A stretch of DNA of 64,000 nt from Deinococcus metalli (GCF_014201805.1 NZ_JACHFK010000002.1:310001-374000), one strand, 5' to 3'. Shown: positions 1-9,863, numbered from the stretch's first letter. A program made the numbers and translations. Notes: a model not told the origin generated them from the sequence alone.

Positions 1-941
1 CCCGCGCCCAGCCGCGTGTGCAGGTACGTCTCCGAACCCGACAGTTCCGCGATGTTCACCACGGCCCCCATCGGCAGGTCGTCCGGGCCTTCCGGGCGCA
101 GGCCCGCGTGGTTGGCGCGTACGCCCAGCCGGTACGCCCCGTCGAGACCGGCAAGATGCGGCGGCAGCGCAAAGCGCTCGCCCCCGGCCAGTTGCCCCTG
201 CCCACCGCCCAGCGTGGCGTCGAGCAGGTTGATGGGCGGGTCGCTGAACACCTGCCCGACCCGCATGGTCGCGGGGTGGTGGTAGACCTCCAGCGTGTTC
301 CCCGCCTGCAGCAGGCGGCCCTCGCTGAGCACGGCGACCTGCCCGCCCAGCGTGAGCGCCTCGAAGGGCTCGGTCGTCGAGTACACGACGACGGCGCTGC
401 GCCGCGCGAAGATGCCCTGCATCTCGGCACGCAGTTCCTCGCGTAGCTTGTAGTCCAGGTTCACCAGCGGTTCGTCGAACAGCAGCAGGTCGGCGTCCTT
501 GACCAGCGCCCGCGCGATGGCCACGCGCTGCTGCTGTCCGCCCGAGAGTTCCGCCGGAAGGCGCCCCAGCATGGGTTCCAGGTGCATCAGCGCGGCCACG
601 TCGTGAACCCTCGCCCCGATGTCGGCGGCATTCACTCCCGCGATCCGCAGCGGCGAGGCGATGTTCTCGAACACCGTGAAGTTTGGGTAATTCACGAACT
701 GCTGGTACACGAAGGCCACTGACCGTTTCTGGACGTTCACGCCGGTCACGTCCTGCCCGTCCACCAGCACCCGGCCGGCGCTGGGCTGATCGAGCCCGGC
801 CATGATCCGCATCAGCGAGGTCTTGCCCGCCAGGGTCGGCCCGAGCAGAACGTTCAGGCCGGGATGCAGGGTCAGGGTCAGGGGGTACAGGTGCGTCTGG
901 CCCTGGACGACCCTGGAGACGGCGTCGAGGGTCAGGGTCAC
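1..941 (-). CDS. Sugar/polyol ABC transporter ATP-binding protein, GlpS-like (3' end cut)
   Basis: ATPase subunit of a carbohydrate or glycerol ABC importer; about 313 N-terminal residues are inside the window and the C-terminal end lies beyond the left edge. Visible motifs: Walker A GPTLAGKTS near residue 35, the Q-loop region YQQFVNYPNF, ABC signature LSGGQQQRVAIARAL, Walker B LLLFDEPL, then a TOBE-like regulatory part. The GPTxAGKTS form together with QFxNYP resembles GlpS-type ATPases of glycerol and related importers rather than classical MalK; that is recollection of the family. The H-loop position reads S-T-T-E instead of the usual T-H-D, so the switch histidine seems absent, as I recall for GlpS-like proteins. 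The likely start is GTG at 941, because the nearest upstream ATG (973) opens a different frame. The gene diverges from the SorC-type regulator, which may control it. Confidence 0.85.
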   Translation of the reverse strand, partial: MTLTLDAVSRVVQGQTHLYPLTLTLHPGLNVLLGPTLAGKTSLMRIMAGLDQPSAGRVLVDGQDVTGVNVQKRSVAFVYQQFVNYPNFTVFENIASPLRIAGVNAADIGARVHDVAALMHLEPMLGRLPAELSGGQQQRVAIARALVKDADLLLFDEPLVNLDYKLREELRAEMQGIFARRSAVVVYSTTEPFEALTLGGQVAVLSEGRLLQAGNTLEVYHHPATMRVGQVFSDPPINLLDATLGGGQGQLAGGERFALPPHLAGLDGAYRLGVRANHAGLRPEGPDDLPMGAVVNIAELSGSETYLHTRLGA

Positions 942-973
942 GTGGGCGTCCTGGAGGGCGTGAACGTGGGCAT
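938..973 (-). other. Possible 11-codon leader ORF coupled to the ABC ATPase start
   Basis: An ATG at 973 follows a strong Shine-Dalgarno sequence (GAGGAG, 7 bases upstream) but encodes only MPTFTPSRTPT before TGA. That stop overlaps the GTG start of the ABC ATPase as GTGA (941-938). The GTG itself has no good ribosome site of its own. This arrangement would allow translational coupling. A one-base sequencing error that splits a normal start from the gene is the alternative. Confidence 0.4.
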
Positions 974-1196
974 GCGGAAACTCCTCGGGGGGCCAGGGCA
1001 GGGCAGCGCGACGGTGTAGGGCAGGTCACCGCCACAGGAGCATGACGACCAGATGAAATGTGCTGTGAACGGATGATATGGGCTGCGGAACGAATGTTCA
1101 AGTGCCGTGCCGCGAACGCTGCACTCCGTCCACCGATAGCTGCTCACCGCTGGTGGACGCCGCCCCCAGAGGCTCCGGCCCCAGCTGGGGGCAGGC

Positions 1197-1224
1197 TTGA
1201 CACCCACTCCGCCGGACGTATCCT
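1197..1224 (+). promoter_or_regulatory. Promoter of the SorC-type regulator, leaderless layout
   Basis: A perfect -35 TTGACA (1197-1202), a 16-base spacer and -10 TATCCT (1219-1224) lie directly before the ATG at 1235. Transcription would start within a few bases of the start codon, so the mRNA would be nearly leaderless; no Shine-Dalgarno sequence is present. This supports the ATG at 1235 over more upstream candidates. Confidence 0.65.
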
Positions 1225-1234
1225 GACCCCACCG

Positions 1235-2227
1235 ATGCCCGACGAGCCCGCACCGCATGCCCCAGCCCCGGCTCCCGGCCCGGACGTGCAGGCCGTGCAG
1301 GTCGCGCGGCTGTACTACATCCAGGGCCTGACCACCGACGCGATCGCGGGCGAACTGGGGCTGTCACGCCCCAAGGTCTCGCGGCTGCTGTCGCACGCGC
1401 GGCGCAGCGGTCTGGTCGAGATCCGCATCCATGACCCCGAGGGGCAGGCGGGCACGCTGGAGGCCCAGCTCCAGGCGCGCTATCCCTTCCTGAAAGCGCA
1501 GGTCGTCAGCGTGCCGCAGGGCAGCCCGGAAGACCTGTGGCAGGAGCGTGTCGCCGCCGCCGCCGCGAGCTTGCTGGGCAGCCTGATCCGGCCCGGCATG
1601 ACCGTGGGCCTGGCGTGGGGGAATACCGTCAGCGCCGTCAGTCACGCCCTGACCCCCCGCCCGGTGCCCGGCGTGACCTTCGTGCAGCTCAACGGCTCCG
1701 CGAACGCCGCTGACTTCATGAGCGGCTTCGTCACCGACACCGTCCTGCGCTTCGCCCGCAGCTTCTCGGCCGGCGCGCAGCTGTTCCCGGTGCCCACCTT
1801 CTTCGACGATCCCAGCACCAAGCAGGCCATGTGGCGCGAACGCAGCGTGCGGCACGTCCTGGGCCTCCAGACCCAGGCCGACCTGCTGCTGTACTCCATC
1901 GGCAGCCACACCGCGTCCACACCCAGCCACGTGTACGCCGCCGGCTACCTGGGCGCTGCCGACCTCGACGTGCTGGCGGCCGAGGGCGCGGTGGGCGACA
2001 TCGCCACGGTGTTCTACCGCGCCGACGGCAGCTTCGACGGCCTGAGCCTGAACGCCCGTGCCAGCGGCCCGGACCTGTCGCTGGTGCGGGACGCGCCGGA
2101 CTCGATCTGCGTCGTCAGCGGCCTGGGCAAGGTCGCTGCCCTGCACGCCGCGCTGCGCGGCGGCCTGATGCGCCGCCTGATCGTGGACGAGATCACCGCG
2201 CAGGCCGTCCTGGACGCCGATTCCTGA
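1235..2227 (+). CDS. Sugar-binding transcriptional regulator, SorC/DeoR type
   Basis: Probable regulator of the divergent sugar ABC transporter. The 330-residue protein has an N-terminal helix-turn-helix (about residues 20-60, core GLTTDAIAGELGLSRPKVSR) followed by a SorC-like sugar-phosphate-binding domain (about 75-325). Landmarks of that domain are GMTVGLAWGNTVSAV and FVQLNGSANAADF near the middle and SGLGKVAALHAALRGGLM near the C-terminus. SorC-family proteins bind phosphorylated sugars and release or contact DNA in response. The start at 1235 is chosen because of the promoter immediately upstream; an open frame extends further upstream but it crosses the promoter. The effector cannot be read from sequence. 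The gene ends 3 bases before the convergent ABC exporter. Confidence 0.85.
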   Translation: MPDEPAPHAPAPAPGPDVQAVQVARLYYIQGLTTDAIAGELGLSRPKVSRLLSHARRSGLVEIRIHDPEGQAGTLEAQLQARYPFLKAQVVSVPQGSPEDLWQERVAAAAASLLGSLIRPGMTVGLAWGNTVSAVSHALTPRPVPGVTFVQLNGSANAADFMSGFVTDTVLRFARSFSAGAQLFPVPTFFDDPSTKQAMWRERSVRHVLGLQTQADLLLYSIGSHTASTPSHVYAAGYLGAADLDVLAAEGAVGDIATVFYRADGSFDGLSLNARASGPDLSLVRDAPDSICVVSGLGKVAALHAALRGGLMRRLIVDEITAQAVLDADS

Positions 2228-2230
2228 CCC

Positions 2231-4108
2231 CTACGCCTCCGGCACCGCCACCCGGGCGGCCGGAGTGGTCTCGCCGCGGTCGTCCGCGTAGCCGCTGGCC
2301 TGCAGGGTGTACAGCGCCGCGTAGCGCTCGCCCAGCGCCATCAGCTCGGCGTGCGTGCCCGACTCGGTGATCACGCCGCCGTCGAGCACCACGATCTGGT
2401 CGGCCAGCCGCACGGTGGAGAAGCGGTGCGAGATCAGCAGCGTGATCCGCTCGCCCGCGTGCTCGCGCAGCGCCTGGATCGTCTCGAACTCGGCCTTGGC
2501 GTCCAGCGCGGCGGTGGGTTCGTCGAAGACCAGCACCGAGGCCCCCCGGAAGTACAGCCGCGCCAGGGCCAGGCGCTGCCACTGCCCGCCCGACAGCTGC
2601 CGCCCGCCCTGGAACAGGCGGCCCAGCGGCGTGTCCAGGCCGTCCGGCAGCGTATCCACGAAGGCGGCGCCCGCCTGCTGGACGGCGCCCTGCACCCCGG
2701 CCACGTCCGTCAGGCGCTCGACCTCGGCCAGCCCGACGTTCTCGCGCGCGCTCATCTGGTACTGCCCAAAGTCCTGGAAGATGATGCTCATCTGCCGCTG
2801 CACGCTGCGCGGACTGAAGCGCCGCGCGTCCTGGCCGTTGAGTAGGATCACGCCGCTGCTGGGCTCGAACAGCATGGTCAGGAGCTTGACCAGGGTGGTC
2901 TTGCCCGCGCCGTTCTCTCCGACCAGGGCCAGCGCCTGCCCACGCACCACGCGGAAGGTCACGCCGCGCAGCACGTCGCGCGTGGTCAGCGGGTAGCGGA
3001 AGCCCACGTCCTGGAACTCGATGGTCTCGATCGGCCCGGTCCACGTCTCGCCGGCGTCCAGGTCGCGTGTGGGCAGCTCCAGGAAGTCGAAGAGGTTGCG
3101 CATATACAGCAGGTTCTGGTAGATGCCGCTCACGCCGTTGAGCAGCCCCGACACCGTGCCCTGCACCTGCGTGATGCCCAGGATGAACACGCTGAAGTCG
3201 CCCACACTGATCTGCCCGGCCGCCGCGCGGCGCAGGATCAGGGCGCTCGCCAGGCCGATCAGCAGCGCCGAGAGCAGCGCCGCGCCGAAGCCCCACGCCG
3301 AGCGCCGGCGGATGATGTCCACCAGCTGCCGCCGGAAGCCCAAGTAGTAGTCCCGCCAGCGCGTCAGCAGGTAGGTCTCGAAGCCGAACAGCCGCACCTC
3401 CTTGACCAGCGTGTCGGAGGTCAGGAGGCTGCCCAGGTAGTTCTGCACGCGCGCGTCGTGCGTCTGCCACCGCAGCATGCGGTAGTTCTCGACCCCGAAG
3501 CGGTTGGACACGATGACGCCCGGCAGAGCCGCCAGGATCACCAGCGGCAGCACCCACACGCCCAGCTGCGCCATCAGCGCGCCCACCGACGCCAGCGTCA
3601 CGAGCGCGCCCGCCAGGCCCACGAGCTGCGTCGCCACGCCCAGCGGGCGGGTGCCCACCTCGCGGTACGCCTGTTGCAGGCGGTCGTAGGTCTCCGCGTT
3701 CTCGAAGGCCTCCACGCTCAGGTCCGACGCCTTGTCCAGAATGCGGCGCGTCACGGCGTGTTGCAGCGAGTCGCCCAGCAGCTGCTGCGCCGCGTTCCCG
3801 ACCGTGCTGAGCAGGCTGCCCAGCACGACCAGGCTCACCTGCACGGCCAGCAGCGTGAGCAGCGCGGCGTACGTGACGCTGCCCTGCGCGGCCCGCGCGA
3901 CCTCGTCCAGCAGCAGCTTGCCGATGTAGAGGTTCGCGGCGGGCAGCGCGCTCGACGCCAGCGTGGTCAGGGCGTACGCGACGGAGTGGCGGGGGCTGGC
4001 CCGCCACACCAGCGCCAGCGTGCGCCCCAGGTCATGCAGGCGCTCGCGCGGCGACAGCGGCTCTCCGTCCGGGAGGTTCGGCGGCGGGCGGGTGGGCACG
4101 GACATCAT
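2231..4108 (-). CDS. ABC transporter, fused permease and ATP-binding protein (exporter type)
   Basis: Half-transporter of the MsbA/multidrug-exporter class; expected to work as a homodimer or heterodimer in the cytoplasmic membrane. The 625-residue product has an N-terminal transmembrane region (about residues 35-320 with hydrophobic stretches typical of six helices) and a C-terminal nucleotide-binding domain. Walker A is GENGAGKTT near residue 395, the signature is LSGGQWQRLALARL near 505, Walker B is VLVFDEPTAALD, and the switch region is LLISHRFSTVRLAD. The substrate cannot be inferred. ATG 4108 is preferred, but a GTG at 4126 is in frame and possible. There is no partner half-transporter alongside. 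A nested hairpin lies over its 5' region. Confidence 0.85.
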   Translation of the reverse strand: MMSVPTRPPPNLPDGEPLSPRERLHDLGRTLALVWRASPRHSVAYALTTLASSALPAANLYIGKLLLDEVARAAQGSVTYAALLTLLAVQVSLVVLGSLLSTVGNAAQQLLGDSLQHAVTRRILDKASDLSVEAFENAETYDRLQQAYREVGTRPLGVATQLVGLAGALVTLASVGALMAQLGVWVLPLVILAALPGVIVSNRFGVENYRMLRWQTHDARVQNYLGSLLTSDTLVKEVRLFGFETYLLTRWRDYYLGFRRQLVDIIRRRSAWGFGAALLSALLIGLASALILRRAAAGQISVGDFSVFILGITQVQGTVSGLLNGVSGIYQNLLYMRNLFDFLELPTRDLDAGETWTGPIETIEFQDVGFRYPLTTRDVLRGVTFRVVRGQALALVGENGAGKTTLVKLLTMLFEPSSGVILLNGQDARRFSPRSVQRQMSIIFQDFGQYQMSARENVGLAEVERLTDVAGVQGAVQQAGAAFVDTLPDGLDTPLGRLFQGGRQLSGGQWQRLALARLYFRGASVLVFDEPTAALDAKAEFETIQALREHAGERITLLISHRFSTVRLADQIVVLDGGVITESGTHAELMALGERYAALYTLQASGYADDRGETTPAARVAVPEA

Positions 4109-4120
4109 GAGCCGAGTGTG

Positions 4121-4176
4121 GCGCACCGGGCGCGACCGGACCGTGAGCTGTCACGGCTGGGCCCCGCCCGGTGCGC
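4121..4176. terminator. Nested hairpin between tal and the ABC exporter
   Basis: A perfect 12-bp inverted repeat (GCGCACCGGGCG at 4121-4132, its complement at 4165-4176) encloses a second 6-bp hairpin (CCGTGA 4141-4146, TCACGG 4151-4156). It lies just after the transaldolase stop and just before the exporter start, so it may terminate tal transcription or attenuate the exporter gene. No T-run follows. Confidence 0.5.
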
Positions 4177-4197
4177 GTCCGGGTCAGGTGCTGGGCG

Positions 4198-5130
4198 TTA
4201 CGCCGGGGCGGCCTGCTTCTGGCGCAGCAGCGTGCGCAGCTTCTCGGTGTCCTCGTGGAAGCCGCGGATTCCCTCGGCCAGCTTCTCGTTCGCCATGGGG
4301 TTGCTCGCCAGCGCCCAGCGGAAATCCGCTTCGCTGACCGGCGGCTCGGTCTCGGTCGCGGGCACGGGGGTCAGGGCACGCTCCAGGTGACCCTGGTCCC
4401 CTTCGAGTTCGCCCAGCAACTGCGGACTGACCGTCAGGCGGTCGCAGCCCGCCAGCGCCTTCACCTGCGCCGCCGAGCGGAACGACGCGCCCATCACGAT
4501 GGTCTGGTAGCCGTGCGACTTGAAGTGGTGGTAGATCTCGCGCACGCTCTGCACGCCCGGATCGTCGTCCACGGCGTAGTCCTTGGTGCCGGTCGCCTTC
4601 TTGTACCAGTCGGTGATGCGGCCCACGAAGGGCGACAGCAGGTACGCGCCCGCCTGCGCCGCCGCGATGGCCTGCTCCTTGCTGAACACCAGCGTGAGGT
4701 TGCAGTGGATGCCCTCGGCTTCCAGGATGCGCGCAGCCTGCACGCCCTCCCACGTGGTCGCCAGCTTGATCAGGATGCGTTCCTTGCCCACGCCAGCTTT
4801 CTGGTACAGGTCGATCAGGTGCCGCGCCTTGGCGACCATGGCGTCGGTGTCGAAAGACAGCCGCGCGTCCACCTCGGTGCTGACGTACCCCGGCACGATG
4901 CGGGTCAGCTCCGTGCCGATGCGGATGGTGAGCATGTCGATGGCCGCCTCGACGTCGTCCATGTCCTGGGCGTCGCGCAGCGCCTGGGCGTAGCCGGGCA
5001 GGCTGGCTGCCTTAAGGATCAGCGACGGATTGGTGGTGCAGTCCTGCGGCTGGTACTTGCGGATGGCTTCCAGGTCGCCGGTATCGGCCACGACCACGGT
5101 CATTGTCTTGAGCTGTTCCAGGGCGTTCAT
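4198..5130 (-). CDS. tal: Transaldolase
   Basis: Transfers a dihydroxyacetone unit between sedoheptulose 7-phosphate and glyceraldehyde 3-phosphate in the non-oxidative pentose phosphate pathway; cytoplasmic. The 310-residue protein has the length of the TalB class. Visible landmarks: ADTGD with catalytic Asp16, CTTNPSLI at 31-38, and the Schiff-base lysine Lys122 in ILIKLATTWEG, followed by GIHCNLTLVFS. The start at 5130 is set by AGGAGG five bases upstream. An in-frame extension up to 5184 has no comparable ribosome site. It stands alone rather than with other pentose phosphate genes. Confidence 0.95.
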   Translation of the reverse strand: MNALEQLKTMTVVVADTGDLEAIRKYQPQDCTTNPSLILKAASLPGYAQALRDAQDMDDVEAAIDMLTIRIGTELTRIVPGYVSTEVDARLSFDTDAMVAKARHLIDLYQKAGVGKERILIKLATTWEGVQAARILEAEGIHCNLTLVFSKEQAIAAAQAGAYLLSPFVGRITDWYKKATGTKDYAVDDDPGVQSVREIYHHFKSHGYQTIVMGASFRSAAQVKALAGCDRLTVSPQLLGELEGDQGHLERALTPVPATETEPPVSEADFRWALASNPMANEKLAEGIRGFHEDTEKLRTLLRQKQAAPA

Positions 5131-5258
5131 GGTGTCCTCCTCGGCGCTGGACGGCGCGGCATGCGGGCCCGGCTTCCGCTCCACGATACGCCCGGTGGTG
5201 TCCGGGCAGCGCGCCCCGGGCAGACGAATTCGCCAATCACCGGCTCATGTTCGGGCGG

Positions 5259-6164
5259 TCACGACCCACTCAGGTGGGCGGCGGCGTAGCGGGCGGCGGC
5301 CTCGGCGTGCTCGCGCTGCTGGACAGTGGCGCCCGGCAACTCGCGCGTCAGGGCGGCGCGCAGCAGCGGACTGACCCGGAAGGCCCCGCCCGTCGCGGTG
5401 ACCGGCAGCGGCCCCACCCGCGCCTGCACACGCTGCGCCAGCGTGGCGAGCTGCCCGGCCGCCTCGGTGAGCAGCGCTCCCGCCCGGACGTCCCCGGCGT
5501 CCGCGGCCTTCCCGACCGCCGGGGCGAGCCGCGCCACGCTGGCCGCCCCCGGCGTGCCGTACACGAAGGTCCGCAGCGTGTCCCAGTCCAGGCCGCCGGT
5601 GACCACGCCCACCTCGGCGGCGAGCGCCCCGGACGGCACCACGCCGCGGTCGAGGTCGTCCGTGAGGACCCGCAGCGCCGCCCGGCCCAGGCTGAACCCG
5701 CCCCCGTCGTCTCCGATGCGGTAGCCGTAGCCGCCCGCGCGCGTGACCGCGCCGCCGGCCGAGACGTGGTACGCCACCGAACCCGTGCCGGCGTACAGCA
5801 GCACGCCCTCGCCGCCGCCCAGGTGCGCGCGGTACGCGAGGTCGAGGTCGCCCTCCACACTGACCCGCTCCGGCTCCAGGCCCAGCACGCCCGCCAGTTC
5901 CCGCGCGACGGCCGCCGCACGCGGCGAGCCAGCGCTCAGGCCGGCCACGCCCGCGTGCACGGCCTCCGGCCGGCCGGGCAGACCGGCGGCCAACGCGGTC
6001 AGCGCCTGTGCGCCCGCCGGCGTGTCCAACAGCGCGGCCGTGAACGGCAGCGTCACGCCGCTCGCCACCGTCTGGCCGTCGCGCGCCAGCGCCCACTTCG
6101 TGCCGCTTCCCCCAGCGTCCAGCCCCAGCAGCAGGGCAGGACGGCTCAACGCTTCACCATACAC
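5259..6164 (-). CDS. BadF/BadG/BcrA/BcrD-type ATPase, probable N-acetylglucosamine kinase
   Basis: Sugar kinase of the ASKHA fold that phosphorylates a small sugar, by family analogy N-acetylglucosamine. The 301-residue product begins with the phosphate-1 loop LDAGGSGTKWALARDG, has the central VLLYAGTGSVAYHV and the adenosine-side pattern YGYRIGDDGGGFSLGR, and ends with TATGGAFRVSPLL. The length matches NagK-like members. The start is uncertain: GTG 6164 gives the longest form, while a TTG at 6149 overlaps the stop of a nine-codon ORF in another frame (TTGA). A role in cell-wall amino-sugar recycling would fit the murQ locus at 44.5 kb, but the two are far apart. It is separated from the upstream dehydrogenase gene by a hairpin. 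Confidence 0.75.
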   Translation of the reverse strand: MYGEALSRPALLLGLDAGGSGTKWALARDGQTVASGVTLPFTAALLDTPAGAQALTALAAGLPGRPEAVHAGVAGLSAGSPRAAAVARELAGVLGLEPERVSVEGDLDLAYRAHLGGGEGVLLYAGTGSVAYHVSAGGAVTRAGGYGYRIGDDGGGFSLGRAALRVLTDDLDRGVVPSGALAAEVGVVTGGLDWDTLRTFVYGTPGAASVARLAPAVGKAADAGDVRAGALLTEAAGQLATLAQRVQARVGPLPVTATGGAFRVSPLLRAALTRELPGATVQQREHAEAAARYAAAHLSGS

Positions 6165-6209
6165 AGCTCGGTCATCCGCCCGATTCTGACAGTCCTGTTG
6201 GTAAGAACG

Positions 6210-6240
6210 CTGACCATGTGCAGGCGGCGCACATGGTCAG
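6210..6240 (-). terminator. Terminator of mmsA
   Basis: A perfect 12-bp stem (CTGACCATGTGC at 6210-6221, complement at 6229-6240) with a 7-base loop lies 16 bases after the mmsA stop. On the minus strand it is followed by the T-rich GCGTTCTTACC. This is a good intrinsic-terminator candidate that separates mmsA from the kinase gene. Confidence 0.7.
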
Positions 6241-6256
6241 GTCGGCAGCAGTCGGA

Positions 6257-7786
<1,530 letters not shown>

Positions 7787-7820
7787 GGGGTCTCCTTTGG
7801 GATGAACTAACCACCAATGG

Positions 7821-8384
7821 TCAAGTGGATGAACTGACAGGTCTGCCGTATTCCGTGTCCTTAAGTAGAGCGTTGAGTTCTACGACATACTCGGATTTCA
7901 GGAATGTGAATGGGCCAAATCCCGCGTATGGATCGTCAATCCCCTTGACATCATGGTCGTCGAACTCCAAAGCCAGTTCGGTTCTAACGGGATTTTCAAA
8001 GCTGTGCCAAATTACCAAGTCATCGGTCACGCTGATCTCGCAGGTAAAAGGCCAGCAGTCCACAACGCCGCAGCGTCTATTGCCGCATTCCAGCAAGGAA
8101 ACCTTATCGCCATAGATACCGCTGCCGTAATGGTCATCTACGCTTGCCACCGGTCGAAACCCGAACCATGCATCTGCGTAATATTCATGCTGAGCGAAAA
8201 GATATTCGGGAACTCCCTTATACTCATTACGGCTCTTGACTGAAAGCTTTATGCGGCTTTCCCACTCCGTCACTAGATCAACCAGATTGCGCTCATCAAT
8301 CATGATCTTCACCCAGCGATAAGCTGGATTGACTTCGGATGCGATCCACCGGAGCTGGATGTGGTTGATGGACGCGTCTGCCAT
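7821..8384 (-). CDS. Hypothetical protein, low-GC, with CG-CWP motif
   Basis: Unrecognised 187-residue cytoplasmic protein with no signal peptide or membrane segment. Its base composition is near 50 % GC, clearly below both neighbours, and its codon use is relaxed, so recent acquisition is plausible. It has an N-terminal WIASEVNPAYRWVKIMID segment, a cysteine-rich centre (LLECGNRRCGVVDCWPF), then VIWHSFENP and FGPFTFLKSEY. This order (NPAYRW, CG-CWP, W-F-P, GPFxF) resembles, from memory, a widespread uncharacterised family; a metal site at the cysteines is only a guess. Its ATG follows the aminotransferase TGA with no base between, so translation is probably coupled. Placement inside a catabolic operon need not mean a catabolic role. 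Confidence 0.75.
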   Translation of the reverse strand: MADASINHIQLRWIASEVNPAYRWVKIMIDERNLVDLVTEWESRIKLSVKSRNEYKGVPEYLFAQHEYYADAWFGFRPVASVDDHYGSGIYGDKVSLLECGNRRCGVVDCWPFTCEISVTDDLVIWHSFENPVRTELALEFDDHDVKGIDDPYAGFGPFTFLKSEYVVELNALLKDTEYGRPVSSST

Positions 8385-9746
8385 TCAGTCCGCAGCGACG
8401 CCCGCCCCGAGCAGCGCGTCCACCTTCGCCAGCCCCTCCTCGTACACGTCCAGGCCGGCGTCCAGTTCTTCCTTCGTGATCACCAGGGGCGGGCATACCC
8501 ACAGGAAGTTGAAGCGGCTGTACGCATACACCTGCTTGCTCTTGATGTGCCCGGCCAGCGCGTTCATCTCGGGGCTGGTGCCGTTGAAGGGCGCGAGCGG
8601 CTCCTTGGTGGCCTTGTCCTTCACGAGTTCCAGCACCGAGAACAGACCTTTGTAGCGCACGTCGCCCACGCACGCGTACTTCGCCTTCATGGCTTCCAGG
8701 CGCGCGGCCAGGTGCGCGCCCAGGTCGTCCACCCGCGCGAAGATGTCCTCTTCCTCGTAGATGGCGAGGTTCTCCACGCCGGCCGCGCAGCTCACGGGAT
8801 GCCCGGAGTACGTCAGGCCGCCCCACAGCATGTGTGTCTCGAAGTAGTCCGCGACCCGGCCGTTCACGATCACGGCGCCCAGCGGCATGTATCCGCTGGT
8901 CAGGCCCTTGGCGCAGGTGATGATGTCGGGCTTGATGCCCCAGTGCTGCGTGGCGACCCACTTCCCGGTGCGGCCGAAGCCGCTCATCACCTCATCCGTG
9001 ATCAGCAGGATGCCGTACTTGTCGCACAGGGCGCGCAGTTTGGGGTAGTAGTCATCGGGCGGCACGATCAGGCCGTTGCTGCCGGTGATGCCCTCCACGA
9101 GGATCGCCGCGATGGACTCCGGGCCTTCCATCTGGATGACTTCCTCGATGTGAGACACGCACTCCCGGCCGCACGAGTCCGGCGTCTTGCCGAAGGGGCA
9201 GCGGTAGCAGTACGGATCGAACACGCGCACCACACCGGGCACGCCGGGTTCCACCGGCCAGCGGCGCGGATCGCCGGACGCGCTCATGGAGCCCATGGTC
9301 GCGCCGTGGTACGAGCGGTAGCGGGTGATGATCTTGTCGCGCCCGGTCACCAGCCGCGCCATCTTGATCGCGTTCTCGTTCGCCTCGCTGCCGCCCAGCG
9401 TGAAGAAGGCCTTGGCGAGCCCCGTGACCTCCGCGAGCTTCTTGCCGAGCAGGCCGCGCGGCTCGGTGGCGAAGCTGGGGCCGGCGAAGCACAGCTGATC
9501 CACCTGCTTCTTGATGGCCTCCAGCATGCGCGGGTGCTGGTGCCCCACGTTCAGGTTGATGAGCTGGCTGGAGAAATCCAGCCACGACTGACCGGCGCCG
9601 TCGTAGAAGTGGCTGCCCTTCCCGCCGGTCATCACCATGGGCGTGGACGCGCCCTGCACGCTCCACGAGAACATGGTGTAGTCGCGGTTCATCTGGGCGA
9701 TGTCGTGGGCCGACGCGACGCCGGGCCGTTCCTGGGTGCTGGTCAT
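8385..9746 (-). CDS. Class III aminotransferase, probable beta-alanine/3-aminoisobutyrate transaminase
   Basis: PLP-dependent omega-aminotransferase of 453 residues. Landmarks: DFSSQLINLNVGHQHPR near residue 60, FTLGGSEANENAIKMAR near 105, YRSYHGATMGSMSASGDPR near 140, LITDEVMSGFGRTGKW near 255, and the PLP lysine in ITCAKGLTSGYMPLGA near residue 282. A cysteine-containing insert (YCYRCPFGKTPDSCGREC) lies in the middle. The start at 9746 has AGGAGG eight bases upstream; longer in-frame starts do not. Substrate assignment rests on context: the semialdehyde dehydrogenase mmsA lies just downstream, and genes for the earlier pyrimidine steps are 18-30 kb away. Other omega-amino substrates such as GABA or taurine cannot be excluded. 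Confidence 0.88.
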   Translation of the reverse strand: MTSTQERPGVASAHDIAQMNRDYTMFSWSVQGASTPMVMTGGKGSHFYDGAGQSWLDFSSQLINLNVGHQHPRMLEAIKKQVDQLCFAGPSFATEPRGLLGKKLAEVTGLAKAFFTLGGSEANENAIKMARLVTGRDKIITRYRSYHGATMGSMSASGDPRRWPVEPGVPGVVRVFDPYCYRCPFGKTPDSCGRECVSHIEEVIQMEGPESIAAILVEGITGSNGLIVPPDDYYPKLRALCDKYGILLITDEVMSGFGRTGKWVATQHWGIKPDIITCAKGLTSGYMPLGAVIVNGRVADYFETHMLWGGLTYSGHPVSCAAGVENLAIYEEEDIFARVDDLGAHLAARLEAMKAKYACVGDVRYKGLFSVLELVKDKATKEPLAPFNGTSPEMNALAGHIKSKQVYAYSRFNFLWVCPPLVITKEELDAGLDVYEEGLAKVDALLGAGVAAD

Positions 9747-9863
9747 GGGCACAACCTCCTGAAGAGCGGAACTGAGGTGTCCATTGTCCGCCCCGGCCCG
9801 CCCCGGCTCAAGAGACAGGGTGTCCAAAAGCCCGGCCGGGGGTCCCCAGCGGCCGGGCGCCCG

